A program made the translations under genes and the position numbers. The notes under the pieces were generated by a model. The model was not told where the DNA came from, searched no databases, and saw only the letters and a list, made by a program, of their open reading frames with translations. From Watersipora subatra (Eukaryota; Bryozoa; Gymnolaemata; Cheilostomatida; Watersiporidae), in contig NC_088714.1 of assembly GCF_963576615.1 (NCBI RefSeq), positions 2,170,001 to 2,234,000 of the forward strand: a DNA stretch of 64,000 nt, given 5' to 3'. Each line of letters opens with the position of its first letter. The stretch's first letter is position 1. Positions 1-9,899 of this stretch are shown here, one piece after another.

Positions 1-55
1 TACACAAGTAGGCCTATCAGAGTTACAAACCTTCTAGGAAAAAAGCACAACAAAC

Positions 56-365
56 ATGTAAATACTCTCCAGCATACATGTAGATACCCTACAGCATACA
101 GGTAGATACCCTACAGAATACGCGTAAATACCTTGCAGCATACTAGTAGATATACTATAACATACCAGTAAGTACCCTGCAGCCTATATGTAGATACATT
201 GCAGAATACATGCAGATACCCTGCAGCATACAAGTTGATACACTGCAGCATACAAGTAGATACACTGCAGCATACAAGTAGATACACTGCAGCATACAAG
301 TAGATACACTGCAGCATACAAGTAGATACACTGCAGCGTACAAGTAGATACACTGCAGCACACAT
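56..365. repeat. 22-bp minisatellite
   Basis: About 14 head-to-tail copies of a 22-bp unit (GCATACAAGTAG followed by ATACACTGCA). Copies are nearly identical between 240 and 350 and increasingly diverged towards position 56. The array contains PstI-like CTGCAG in most copies. It lies beyond the last opsin exon in the window, so it is probably inside the next opsin intron. The open frames across it are repeat artefacts. Confidence 0.9.
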
Positions 366-378
366 ATAAAATACTCAA

Positions 379-672
379 GTGTCAAAGGGAATGCAGAACA
401 CAAGACAGCAGTACAGAGGGAATGCAGAACACAAGACAGCCGTACAGAGGGAATGCAGAACACAAGACAGCAGTACAGAGGGAATGCAGAACACAAAACA
501 GCAGTACAAAGGGAATGCAGAACACAAGACAGCAGTACAGAGGGAATGCAGAACACAAAACAGCAGTACAGAGGGAATGCAGAACACAAAACAGCAGTAC
601 AAAGGGAATGCAGAACACAAGACAGCAGTACAGAGAGAATGCAGAACACAAGACAGCAGTACAGAATGATCT
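379..672. repeat. 31-bp minisatellite
   Basis: About 9.5 copies of a 31-bp unit (ATGCAGAACACAAGACAGCA plus GTACAGAGGGA). It abuts the 22-bp array without unique sequence between them. Because 31 is not a multiple of three and the unit has no stop, all frames stay open and give spurious 80-160 residue open frames on both strands. It is not a gene. Confidence 0.9.
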
Positions 673-1222
673 TAAACCGAAATTATCATAAAGTAACTTT
701 TGATTAGCAAAAAATGTTAACACAGTGAAAGTAATGCAAAGTTTTTCTGCACAGCCACATCACCTGTTTTTTTAAATGTGTTGTGATTAGATGACTAATC
801 TGTAAGAATCTCATTAATGGCCATAAAAGATGTGTTATACACATTAATGTGGCAAGTTTAAAATATACAGAATGTTGATTCGAATTAATTCCATGTTAGA
901 CACCCTATTGGCTCTAATAAGATTGCATTGAGTAGGCTCAACAAGGTTATTTATCTGTCTGATTTGTTTCTTTATTAATCAGTCAAATGTTCACAGATAA
1001 ATAGCGTAATGATTTGGCTTAAACCTGCATAGCTTTTGATCATGTGACCCCTAATACTGTCAAAGTGACCATCACCTTTAGCGAGTATAACACATGATCT
1101 GACACGTAAGGGAAAGGCTCAGCAGTTTAATAATTGGGAAAAAATCTTGTAGAGTAGACCAATAAAACTATTAGAAGATTTAGCGTCTGATTGGTGAGAG
1201 ACTTTTAGAGGAATAAAATACC

Positions 1223-1280
1223 ATGCCAGATGGTATGCCAGATGGTATGCCAGATGGTATGCCAGATGGTATGCCAGATT
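1223..1280. repeat. 12-bp repeat, about 5 copies
   Basis: Perfect tandem copies of ATGCCAGATGGT. They lie just downstream (in opsin orientation) of opsin exon 4, about 50 bp past its donor site. The 670-1220 stretch to the left shows nothing I can assign. Confidence 0.85.
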
Positions 1281-1327
1281 AAATCCTGCAAAGATGTGAT
1301 TTGCTAGGTGCTGAGAACAAGCCTCAC

Positions 1328-4300
1328 CGTGTAAAAAATGACTGCATTAGTGGAGATGATGATGACTGCAGGTACAAAAAAAGATCCACAAAATATAAGG
1401 GTGTTGTAGAGTGTACTGGAGTTGTCTACTCTGTACCATTTGATAGAGCATGAGACTCTTCCCTCTATTGTGTAGCTCTGCACCCCTAAAACATCAAACA
1501 TTGTACTCGTTATTTTATGTAGCTCTGCATCCCTAACAAATATCAAATATAGCTTGTTCCCTATTCTATGTAGCTCTGCATCCCTAACAAATATCAAATA
1601 TAATTTGTTCACTATTCTATGTAGCTCTGCAACCCTAACAAATATCAAATATAGTTTATTACCTATTCTATGTAGCTCTGCATCCCTAACAAATATCAAA
1701 TATCGTTTGTTCACTGTTCTATGTAGCTCTGCATCCCTAACAAATATCAAATATCATTTGTACACTATTCTATGTAGCTCTGCATCCCTAACAAATATGA
1801 AATATAGTTTGTTCCCTATTCTATGTAGCTCTGCATCCCTAACAAATATCAAATATAGTTTGTTCCCTATTCTATGTAGCTCTGCATCCCTAACAAAAAT
1901 CAAATATAGTTTTTTTACTATTCTATGTAGCTCTGCATCCCTAACAAATATCAAATATAGTTTTTTTACTATTCTATGTAGCTCTGCATCCCTAACGGAT
2001 ACCATATGCAGATTGCTTGCTACTCTGAATGTATAGAGCACTTCATCTCTAGCAAACACCAAAACATCAAATATGCAAAACACAATATTAATTTCTATTA
2101 CAAATATAGCTAATGCAATAGTTAATGAAGGAATTACGTATATTTAGTACGCAAGATAGGAAATGAGATACATTGTATGGTGTACATTTTTCCTATATAC
2201 TATATGAAAAATAATTTAGCCTCTCACCTACAAGTGGTAGGATTGCCCAGAAGAGTCCATACATCCAGTTGAATCCAATTAAAACATTTATGTAGTTGGG
2301 GATTTTCTTGCGATTTACCATGGACCAGCGAGTGTTGCTAATTGTTATGCATCGCTCTATGGAAATGGCGGAAAGATGGGCTATGGATGTCACACCACAC
2401 CAGTACATCACCATCGCATAGAAGGTACAGCCTGTACAACAGAGATGACTAATAAGTCATAGTACTCTGCAGGAGTGCAGGCGTGACTAACAAGAGCTTG
2501 CCAAATCTGGCTCACTCGCATTGCTGTTAAACTAATGATACATTAACTCAATGATTGATTTAGCCTCTACTCATATGTACATAACTGGTCAACTAGATGT
2601 CTATGCAGAAATGAAGTGCAAACATGAATAACAGAATTATCTGTATGCTTGCAGAATATTCTAATAGACTAGTGGGTAGAGGGTAATATTCTAATAGACT
2701 AGTGGGTGGAGGGTTCTATTATAATAGACTAGTGGGTAGAGGGTAATATTATAATAGACTAGTGGGTAGAGGGTAATATTATAATAGACTAGTGGGTGGA
2801 GGGTAATATTATAATAGACTAGTGGGTGGAGGGTTCTATTATAAAAGACTAGTGGGTAGAGGGTAATATTATAATAGACTAGTGGGTGGAGGGTAATATT
2901 ATAATAGACTAGTGGGTGGAGGGTAATATTATAATAGACTAGTGGGTGGAGGGTTCTATTATAAAAGACTAGTGGGTGGAGGGTAATATTATAATAGACT
3001 AGTGGGTAGAGGGTAATATTATAATAGACTAGTGGGTGGAGGGTAATATTATAATAGACTAGTGGGTGGAGGGTTCTATTATAAAAGACTAGTGGGTAGA
3101 GGGTAATATTATAATAGACTAGTGGGTGGAGGGTAATATTATAATAGACTAGTGGGTGGAGGGTAATATTATAATAGACTAGTGGGTAGAGGGTAATATC
3201 ATAATAGACTAGTGGGTGGAGGGTAATATTATAATAGACTAGTGGGTGGAGGGTTCTATTATAAAAGACTAGTGGGTAGAGGGTAATATTATAATAGACT
3301 AGTGGGTGGAGGGTAATATTATAATAGACTAGTGGGTGGAGGGTAATATTATAATAGACTAGTGGGTGGAGGGTTCTATTATAAAAGACTAGTGGGTGGA
3401 GGGTAATATTATAATAGACTAGTGGGTGGAGGGTTCTATTATAAAAGACTAGTGGATAGAGGGTAATATTATAATAGACTAGTGGGTAGAGGGTAATATT
3501 ATAATAGACTAGTGGGCGGAGGGTAATATTATAATAGACTAGTAGGTGGAGCCATTTGAGAAATCTAATCAGATGCGAATTATCTTTCAAAATTTCAAAC
3601 ATGAAAAATTAATTAGTATCATCATGAAGCTCAAAAATTTTGCTACCTCTTCTTAAATTCACTGGTCTTTAGTCTATAGAAACTCTGACTCTCTTGAAAA
3701 CAATTATTTTTCCCATATCTGTTAATATACTAAAAGTTTTAAAATTTGTATAGCTAAAAAAGTAAAAGGAAAGGATCTTTTAGAAAACCTATAGAAATTT
3801 TGCAACAAGATTTAAAGGAAAGAGTTGCTAATACCTAATTAATGCGGGCTAATACAGCTGATATAGTTAATACAGCTGATATAGCTAATATAGCTAATAT
3901 AGCTAATATAGCTGATATAGCTATAGCTAATATAGCTGATAGTGAAAACATCACAGAGTACAAGTTGGAACTGACCTGCAGAAGAGTTACAATATAAGAA
4001 AAGCATATATATTTTATTTGGTTATAGTAGACTTATTTAAAGTTATATTGCTACAATTCCAGTGTGTATAAACTATGGGCCATCTTTGTACTTTCATGCA
4101 TGGCTAGATACAAAAGTGAACCGACCTGCCTCCGGAGGTTATACAAAACTGTGATAACTTTCTTTGGCATGTACATAGAGAATGATTGAGTAGTTTTCTA
4201 TCTTCACAAACTTACAGCAAAGTATAATAATTGTTACAAACATAATTCTATGAGTCAAACTTTCTTTCTTGCAGTAAAAAGAATTCCATTCATTTACTAT

Positions 4301-5787
4301 CATGACCACACAAATCCTATTTATTTATATTCAAGTTTGTAACGGGCTGTGCAAGCAACAAAGAACAGATGATTTAAAAACTATACCTTTTTCTCCAAAG
4401 ATCCAACGATGATGGAAGCAGTTAGTGGAAAACATGGTACCTCCAACCATAGCCATGATTCCATCACTCACAGCCAAGCTTCTCAAAAGGCGTGTTGTTC
4501 TTGTTTGAAGTGATTTGCTTTTTGTGAACAGAATTATTGCAGAGATGTTAGCGAACAGGCCGACAATAGTTAAGGCTGAGAGACATACTCCTGCAAACCA
4601 GTAGAATGTAAAGTTAGTGCAAGCTGCCTTAGTTTGAGATCTATAAGATGAGCTCGTTACAAACAAATATTAATGTGTAGGTTAAGTTTTTAGGCATAGC
4701 CTACTTGTATGTAGAGAATTTGAAGTTTTCCAGAAGCAAAATTTTTTAGAAGTTTAGAAAATCTGTGAAACGATAACATAAAATGAATAAGCCTGATGCA
4801 CCTACCAGTACAATATTGTAGTTTCACTATCATAGTCTGTTTCCCTATCATAATGCAGTTTCACTATCACATTGTCTTTTATTATCATAATGCAGTTTCA
4901 CTATCACATAATCTGTTTCACTATCACATTGCAGTTTCACTATCATAGTCCATTTCGCTATCATAATGCAGTTTCACTATCATAGTCCATTTCACTATCA
5001 TAATGCAGTTTCACTATCACATTGTCTTTTATTATCATAATGCAGTTTCACTATCACATAATCTGTTTCACTATCACATTGCAGTTTCACTATCATAGTC
5101 CATTTCGCTATCATAATGCAGTTTCACTATCATAGTCCATTTTACTATCATAATGCAGTTTCACTATCATAGTCCATTTTACTATCATAATGCAGTTTCA
5201 CTATCACATTGTCTTTTATTATCATAATGCAGTTTCACTATCACATAATCTGTTTCACTATCACATTGCAGTTTCACTATCATAGTCCATTTCGCTATCA
5301 TAATGCAGTTTCACTATCATAGTCCATTTCACTATCATAATGCAACTTCACTATCATAGACCGTTTCAGTCAATATGCTACTGAGTTCCTAACTCATAAC
5401 ATACAAACCAAACTGCTAAGCAAACTAGTGGACAAGACTTACAAGCTCAGCCAGTTCTTTCAAACCAAAAAGAGTGACAAACTCCAAATATCTATATGTT
5501 TAATGAAACAACACAAGAATGTAGAACAGTTCTTTAAACTCTCAATACAATATTGTCTAACAAGCTGGCCTCTTACTATATCATTCTCGGCTAGCATGTA
5601 CACGGACTCGTCGCTACATAACAGGTAACCATGGTAACCATTACAATCAGAATATACTAAAGGTTTTACCTAATATAATATCGGTGTAGAACTCTAATGG
5701 CGTAGTCATTAGCAGTGTGTCATTTCTTCTTGTCGCGTTACAAACAAAATTGTTTTGAGTCCAGTCACCAAAACAGTAAGAAACCAT
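1328..5787 (-). CDS. Opsin-like GPCR, 5' four coding exons (3' part off the window)
   Basis: Exons on the minus strand are 5787-5670, 4590-4387, 2431-2228 and 1485-1328. All have AG/GT borders; junction phases are 1, 1 and 1 and the last exon ends in phase 0, giving 228 residues to that point. The start ATG at 5787 has A at -3 and G at +4. Exon 1 has two N-X-T glycosylation sites (NAT, NDT). Helix 1 has GLFANISAI; helix 2 has LAVSDG with the sodium-site Asp; then HRWIFGEKGC before helix 3 with the disulfide Cys. The helix 3 end is ERC instead of D/ERY. Helix 4 is GLFWAILPLVG; loop 2 has YTIEG (Glu at the E181 position) and SCSIKW (second disulfide Cys); helix 5 follows. Loop 2 and the GLFWA motif look most like the peropsin/RGR side of the opsins (inference). 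The Schiff-base Lys of helix 7 would lie left of position 1, so retinal binding cannot be confirmed. Confidence 0.85.
1499..2035 (-). repeat. 51-bp minisatellite derived from the opsin intron 3/exon 4 junction
   Basis: Ten 51-bp copies plus a diverged one fill nearly all of opsin intron 3. The shared core GTAGCTCTGCATCCCTAAC recurs at about 1517, 1568, 1619, 1670, 1721, 1772, 1823, 1874, 1925 and 1976. Read on the opsin strand, each unit is TTTGATATTTGTTAG followed by GGATGCAGAGCTACATAGAA. The true exon 4 acceptor reads TTTGATGTTTTAG then GGGTGCAGAGCTACACAATA. The unit is therefore the last ~20 intron bases plus the first ~30 exon bases. Each copy carries a decoy AG acceptor followed in frame by a TAG stop. 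Confidence 0.9.
2652..3553. repeat. 30-bp minisatellite with higher-order pattern
   Basis: About 30 copies of a 30-bp unit containing AATAGACTAGTGGGTGGAGG. A variant with TTCTATTATAAAAG recurs mostly every fourth unit (120 bp) with some 60- and 180-bp spacings, a higher-order structure typical of unequal exchange. It lies in opsin intron 2. The 303-residue minus-strand open frame across it arises because 30 is divisible by three. Confidence 0.9.
3849..3940. repeat. Short (TAATATAGC)n-type tandem repeat
   Basis: Irregular copies of AATATAGC and GATATAGC, alternating in 9- and 18-bp periods, in opsin intron 2. No other feature is seen in the remainder of that intron (3554-4386). Confidence 0.75.
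4822..5360. repeat. ~20-bp minisatellite with higher-order blocks
   Basis: Copies of a ~18-20-bp unit around TTTCACTATCATAATGCAG, with variants (CATAGTCCA, CACATTGTC, CACATAATC) that recur in the same order, so blocks of roughly 150-180 bp are repeated at about 4855, 5005 and 5185. It fills much of opsin intron 1. Confidence 0.85.
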
Positions 5788-7360
5788 GTTTAATTACGGT
5801 TGCAGCGTTCAAATGGCAAATGGCATAATGTAATCTGATCAGCCTTAATATAGAGAAAAACCATTACTTCTAATCAATACCTGTAATTAGGTGTCATGCC
5901 TCTTGTCTATTCCCCTCAATGATGTACATTCACTAAAAAATAGTGCAATTCCCATCTGATGACAACCAGATAATTCCCATCGTAGGTAGAAGTCCCTTGA
6001 CAAATAAAGGTAGGACTTTGTAAATGTCAGCCATCAAGGGACGTTTTCTGCCTGAAAGCTTTCAGCATCACCATCATTGACCTTTTCAAATCAACAATAA
6101 TGACCTGACACCTGTACATATCTTCCAGTGTTTCATATCAAATCAACAATAATGACCTGACACCTGTACATATCTTCCAGTGTTTCATATCAAATTAACA
6201 ATAATGACCTGACACTTGTCATATCTCCCAGTGTTTTATGACTTGACAGGAACAAGATTTTGTTAAGGTTCAATTTTCACTGCACATTAACCATTTTTCC
6301 TCTGGACTTTAAATTGCTGGAGTCATATTGGGTGCGTGAAATGTAAAATTCACCTGAAGAATCACAGAGATTTGAGCTAACGCTACAGTGAGCCGTTTGC
6401 AGGTCATTGTTCTAAATATAATACATCTTACATTGTACATAACTCCTTCCCAAAGGCTAATTTTCTGGTAGTAGACATATGTTTGAGTATTGTTAGAGAA
6501 AATCGGTGTCATCTACTCATGTTGAGCAATAAAAATATTCATAAGCTCTTTGAAATTGTGTGCTGTGAGCAGATAACTTTGCTTTAGGATTTCCGCTGAG
6601 TCAGCTCTTGCACTGCTACATTAAGATACATAAAATAATAACCGGCAGCATTCTAAGATCTACAAATAAGGTGCCAGATTGATTTGGGTTTAGAGATTGG
6701 AGATCGGAACAAAGGATACGTCTAAAATAAACAGCTACAGACCAGAAAGGCATAGTACGTTATTAATATATATACACATAACTTTATTGATATTGTTTCC
6801 TTTGCGTTTAGCAAGCCAGATTGCAAAAGAGAACAAAACTCTTAACACTAAAGTTTAACTAGTTGAGATAAGAATCACAATGTGACACGTACTGGACTCG
6901 CTATTTTTACTAGACAATGATGAATGGAAATGCCAGCAGCAATAAGGTAAACATATTCGGCGTGACCAGCCTATGTAAATGAAAGAGCTGAAGAGTTTAG
7001 CCCTAACTGTTGTAGTAGTTGTCTTCCCTCGTTCCCTTACTACACTAACCCTTACTAGCCCTAACGAGTAAGATTGTTCTTTAATCACCAAGATTCTCCA
7101 AAAGGTTAAGTCAACTGTTGAGCTACTACATTGAGATAAAATAATAAGCAATAACCTTCTAAAATCTGTAAAAAAAGGCGCCAAACTGAGCGCTAATATT
7201 GAAGACAAAGGATGCCTCACAAAAAAACAACTACAAATCAGAAATATGGTATATTCTCTTTGCTACTTTAATGTTATGTTGGATTTTTGACATTTGACAT
7301 TCTGTTGACTTGTTAACAAAAGGGACTACACAACTACCTATTAACAGCGTATATAGAATA
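5788..7360. other. Non-coding stretch upstream of opsin, with a 52-bp triplication
   Basis: This is the likely 5' flank of the minus-strand opsin gene. The only clear structure is a 52-bp direct repeat (AAATCAACAATAATGACCTG at 6088 and 6140; a diverged third copy at 6192) ending near 6235. The minus-strand open frames at 6309-6512 and 6855-7220 have no recognisable domain or consistent splice context, and I do not call them genes. Confidence 0.5.
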
Positions 7361-7779
7361 CTAGCTGGATGCCCGGCGTTACCCGGGTATTAAAACTCAG
7401 CTTATAAACAATGAAAGGTAATGTTGTGGACTGCCTCTTGCCATTAGCCTGGCACATTTCAATGGATAATTTGAGTAAGTGTACAAATAAGAGCTAACTA
7501 CTTGCTCTCACTGATGAGCACGCATAAAATTACGCTATCACTCTCCATGACGCTGCGCCATCACATTGCGTCGTAATGGAGAGCGGTAGTGTATTCGCTC
7601 CCATATAGCGGCATATATCGCCTAATGAATCCATCAAGGCTGGTAGTGTGTGGCTGAATTGGTAAGGCATTAAACTGACCAACGGGAGGGTCCGAGATCG
7701 AATCTTCTGCGATACGGATTATTTATTTCAAGATTTTAATAACTAGAGCTAGACAAACACAAACAGACCAACTTTGAGA
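7361..7779 (-). mobile_element. Helitron-like non-autonomous element with internal tRNA-like segment
   Basis: Read on the minus strand it begins TCTCAAAGT and ends with a GC-rich hairpin (CCCGGGTAACGCCGGG) 8 bases before a terminal CTAG followed by T. A 5' TC, a 3' hairpin and CTRR are Helitron hallmarks. The same start, hairpin and CTAG recur at 45082-45426 and 45441-45649, and a mutated copy at 51822-52198. No Rep/helicase gene is present. A (TA)n tract (about 7781-7810) abuts its 5' end. Assignment rests on end structure only. Confidence 0.65.
7646..7717 (+). repeat. tRNA-like (Pol III A/B box) segment in the Helitron-like element
   Basis: TGGCTGAATTGG fits the A box, and GAGATCGAATC about 40 bases later fits the B box. 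An equivalent reverse-oriented segment is at about 51889-51962 in another copy of the same element. No closed acceptor stem can be drawn, so this is a tRNA-derived relic and not a tRNA gene. Nothing further is seen between 7811 and 8470. Confidence 0.55.
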
Positions 7780-7780
7780 A

Positions 7781-7814
<34 letters not shown>

Positions 7815-8487
7815 TATCTGTTACTTTTTTCAAACTAGTACACGCAATGTTATGACTTAATGAAGCCATTTTAGTGCAACTTTCCACTTGCATTCCTAAG
7901 ATGCATTTGGCAGTTCTGAGGCTATTCTAAAATCACCGAATTGAATTACATATTGTTGGATGATTAGCTAGAAAGGATAACGCCAAGCTGTAAATAATTC
8001 TGAACAGCTGGTATTCTAAATATATATGTGTATATAGTACTTTATTGGCAATAAAACAATAGATAAGGCTGTAATTTTAATAATAATAATTATAATTACA
8101 ATAATAATAATTATTAGCCCAATTGATTGGGCGTAGGAGCACCAGCACGACTGAATGATTGTATCTGGTCTATATTTGGTATTAAATATCACCATCAAAT
8201 AGCTTTGGGAGTCGTCTACACAGGTGTAGACCAAAAACCTGCATAGAATGGATTATTAGAGTTCTTCAACAACCCTTCAGTTTCAAGGCAAATGATGCGC
8301 TACAGCCACTCGCAACAACTGGCAATAGTCCTGACAAAACCTACACAAGTTGTCCCCTACAATGCTTGAAGGCAAGATAATTCCACTGACCAGAATACAC
8401 ATCAGTAGTGCTTAATTTTATCTGGCTAAAAATGCAAGCCAGTGATTACCGATAGAGCTAGATTTACATCAATTTGAGAATTACTGC

Positions 8488-9130
8488 ACGTACTCTTCTA
8501 TATGCATATACTTACACTCTTCTATATGCATATACTTACACTCTTCTATATGCATATACTTACACTCTTCTATATGCATATACTTACACTCTTCTATATG
8601 CATATACTTACACTCTTCTATATGCATACACTTACACTCTTCTATATGCATATACTTGCACTCTTCTATAGGCATATACTTACACTCTTCTATACCCATA
8701 TACTTACACTCTTTTATATGCACATACTTACACTCTTCTATATGCATATACTTACACTCTTCTATATGCATATACTTACACTTTTCTATATGCATATACT
8801 TACACTCTTCTATATGCATATACTTACACTCTTCTATATGCATATACTTACACTCTTCTATATGCATATACTTACACTCTTCTATATGCATACACTTACA
8901 CTCTTCTATATGCATATACTTGCACTCTTCTATAGGCATATACTTACACTCTTCTATACCCATATACTTACACTCTTTTATATGCACATACTTACACTCT
9001 TCTATATGCATATACTTACACTCTTCTATATGCATATACTTACACTTTTCTATATGCATATACTTACACTCTTCCATATGCATATACTTACACTCTTTTA
9101 TATGCATATACTTACACTCTTCTACTATAT
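8488..9130. repeat. 24-bp minisatellite with 11-unit higher-order repeat
   Basis: About 27 copies of a 24-bp unit (TATATGCATATACTTACACT plus CTTC). A run of variant units (CATACACTT, CTTGCACTC, ATAGGCATA, ATACCCATA, ATGCACATA) appears at about 8625-8735 and again 264 bp later, exactly 11 units. Since 24 is divisible by three, both strands give long spurious open frames of 8-residue repeats. Confidence 0.92.
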
Positions 9131-9333
9131 ATGTATGTACTTACACTTTTCTACTGTATATGCATGTAAATACCGCTAAATAAAGAAGATAAGCGCTACT
9201 GAATTCTTTCTATACCAAGAGTGAAACCCTTTTCTGGTAAATTATCAGGTTTATTTACAATTATTTCGAAGTTTCTATACAATGGCATATAAATACTAAA
9301 CAGTAATAAAAATGACTAACACGCCTCAGTTCA

Positions 9334-9890
9334 TCACTTATTCAAAGCTGCCCGGCTAGCATTGCTCGTTGAAGCGTTTGTAACACATTCTCTGAAGTCA
9401 GTGACTTCCTTTTGGCACTTTCTCCAATCCTTGGTTTCAGCATGACATTCCAGCACAGCCCAGTGCTTTTCCAAGCATCCAATCTTGCTCAACCCCGCCT
9501 CTACCGGGTCTAGCTCATTGTCATCAACCTGTGCCAAAAGTCACACCGCCCGATGAGAACATATAAAACGAGATGACGATAGCATCCACAGAGACAAAAT
9601 AAAAGATAAAAAATGGCAGATAAAAAATGATGGCAAATGGAAATTTTTGTCTTTGTTCAACAATTTGCTAGCCACAAACTTTAGTTAAACCGGCTCGTGA
9701 ACATGTTGACATTGGAAGGCAAGTGTATTATAGTAGTATCCACTCCATCATTCCAGTACCCCAATCATAAGTAATACTCATGATTAGGGTATTGATCATG
9801 AGTATTACTCAATAGATTCCACACATGATTGCAACGAGTTGACAAAGATTTTCGTAAACAGCTTACCACATTGCCAGTATTGTCACTCAT
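9334..9890 (-). CDS. COA4: COA4-like cytochrome c oxidase assembly factor (twin CX9C)
   Basis: Two coding exons: 9890-9867 (MSDNTGNV, donor GTAAGC) and 9528-9334 (acceptor GCACAG, joined in phase 0), encoding 72 residues ending at a TAA. The second exon has two CX9C motifs, CLEKHWAVLEC and CQKEVTDFREC, in one helix-turn-helix coiled-coil-helix (CHCH) fold. Spacing and the surrounding DW-x-KCQ resemble animal COA4 (CHCHD8). By family, this is a small intermembrane-space protein oxidised by the Mia40 system and needed for complex IV assembly. There is no in-frame ATG upstream in exon 2 (TGA a few codons before the acceptor), so exon 1 is required. Exon 1 is inferred from ATG, frame and donor only and is the less certain part. 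An AATAAA is visible on the minus strand just past the stop, near 9308. Confidence 0.82.
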
Positions 9891-9899
9891 AGCGGAGAG

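Noticed and set aside
379-672. CRISPR-like array
   Set aside because: The repeats are contiguous with no unique spacers, and the genome is eukaryotic.
111-723. Overlapping open frames on both strands encoding Cys/Leu/Tyr-rich or Gln/Asn-rich repeats
   Set aside because: They are translations of the 22-bp and 31-bp minisatellites; all frames stay open because the units lack stops. No splice or composition evidence of coding.
2691-3602. 303-residue minus-strand open frame of 10-residue repeats
   Set aside because: It is the 30-bp minisatellite in opsin intron 2; period divisible by three keeps it open.
4591-4666. Opsin exon 2 starting upstream at an ATG or at the TATAG acceptor near 4641
   Set aside because: Neither joins in frame with the exon 5787-5670; the TTTGCAG acceptor before 4590 does and gives a proper helix 1.
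7646-7717. Functional tRNA gene
   Set aside because: A and B boxes are visible but no paired acceptor stem, and the segment recurs inside a dispersed element.
8481-9183. Three long open frames of 8-residue repeats on both strands
   Set aside because: Translations of the 24-bp array; equal openness on both strands shows they are artefacts.
9529-9537. COA4 start at the first codon of the open frame ending at 9334
   Set aside because: The codon there is TTG and a TGA lies a few codons upstream; an acceptor at 9528 and an ATG exon at 9890 fit better.
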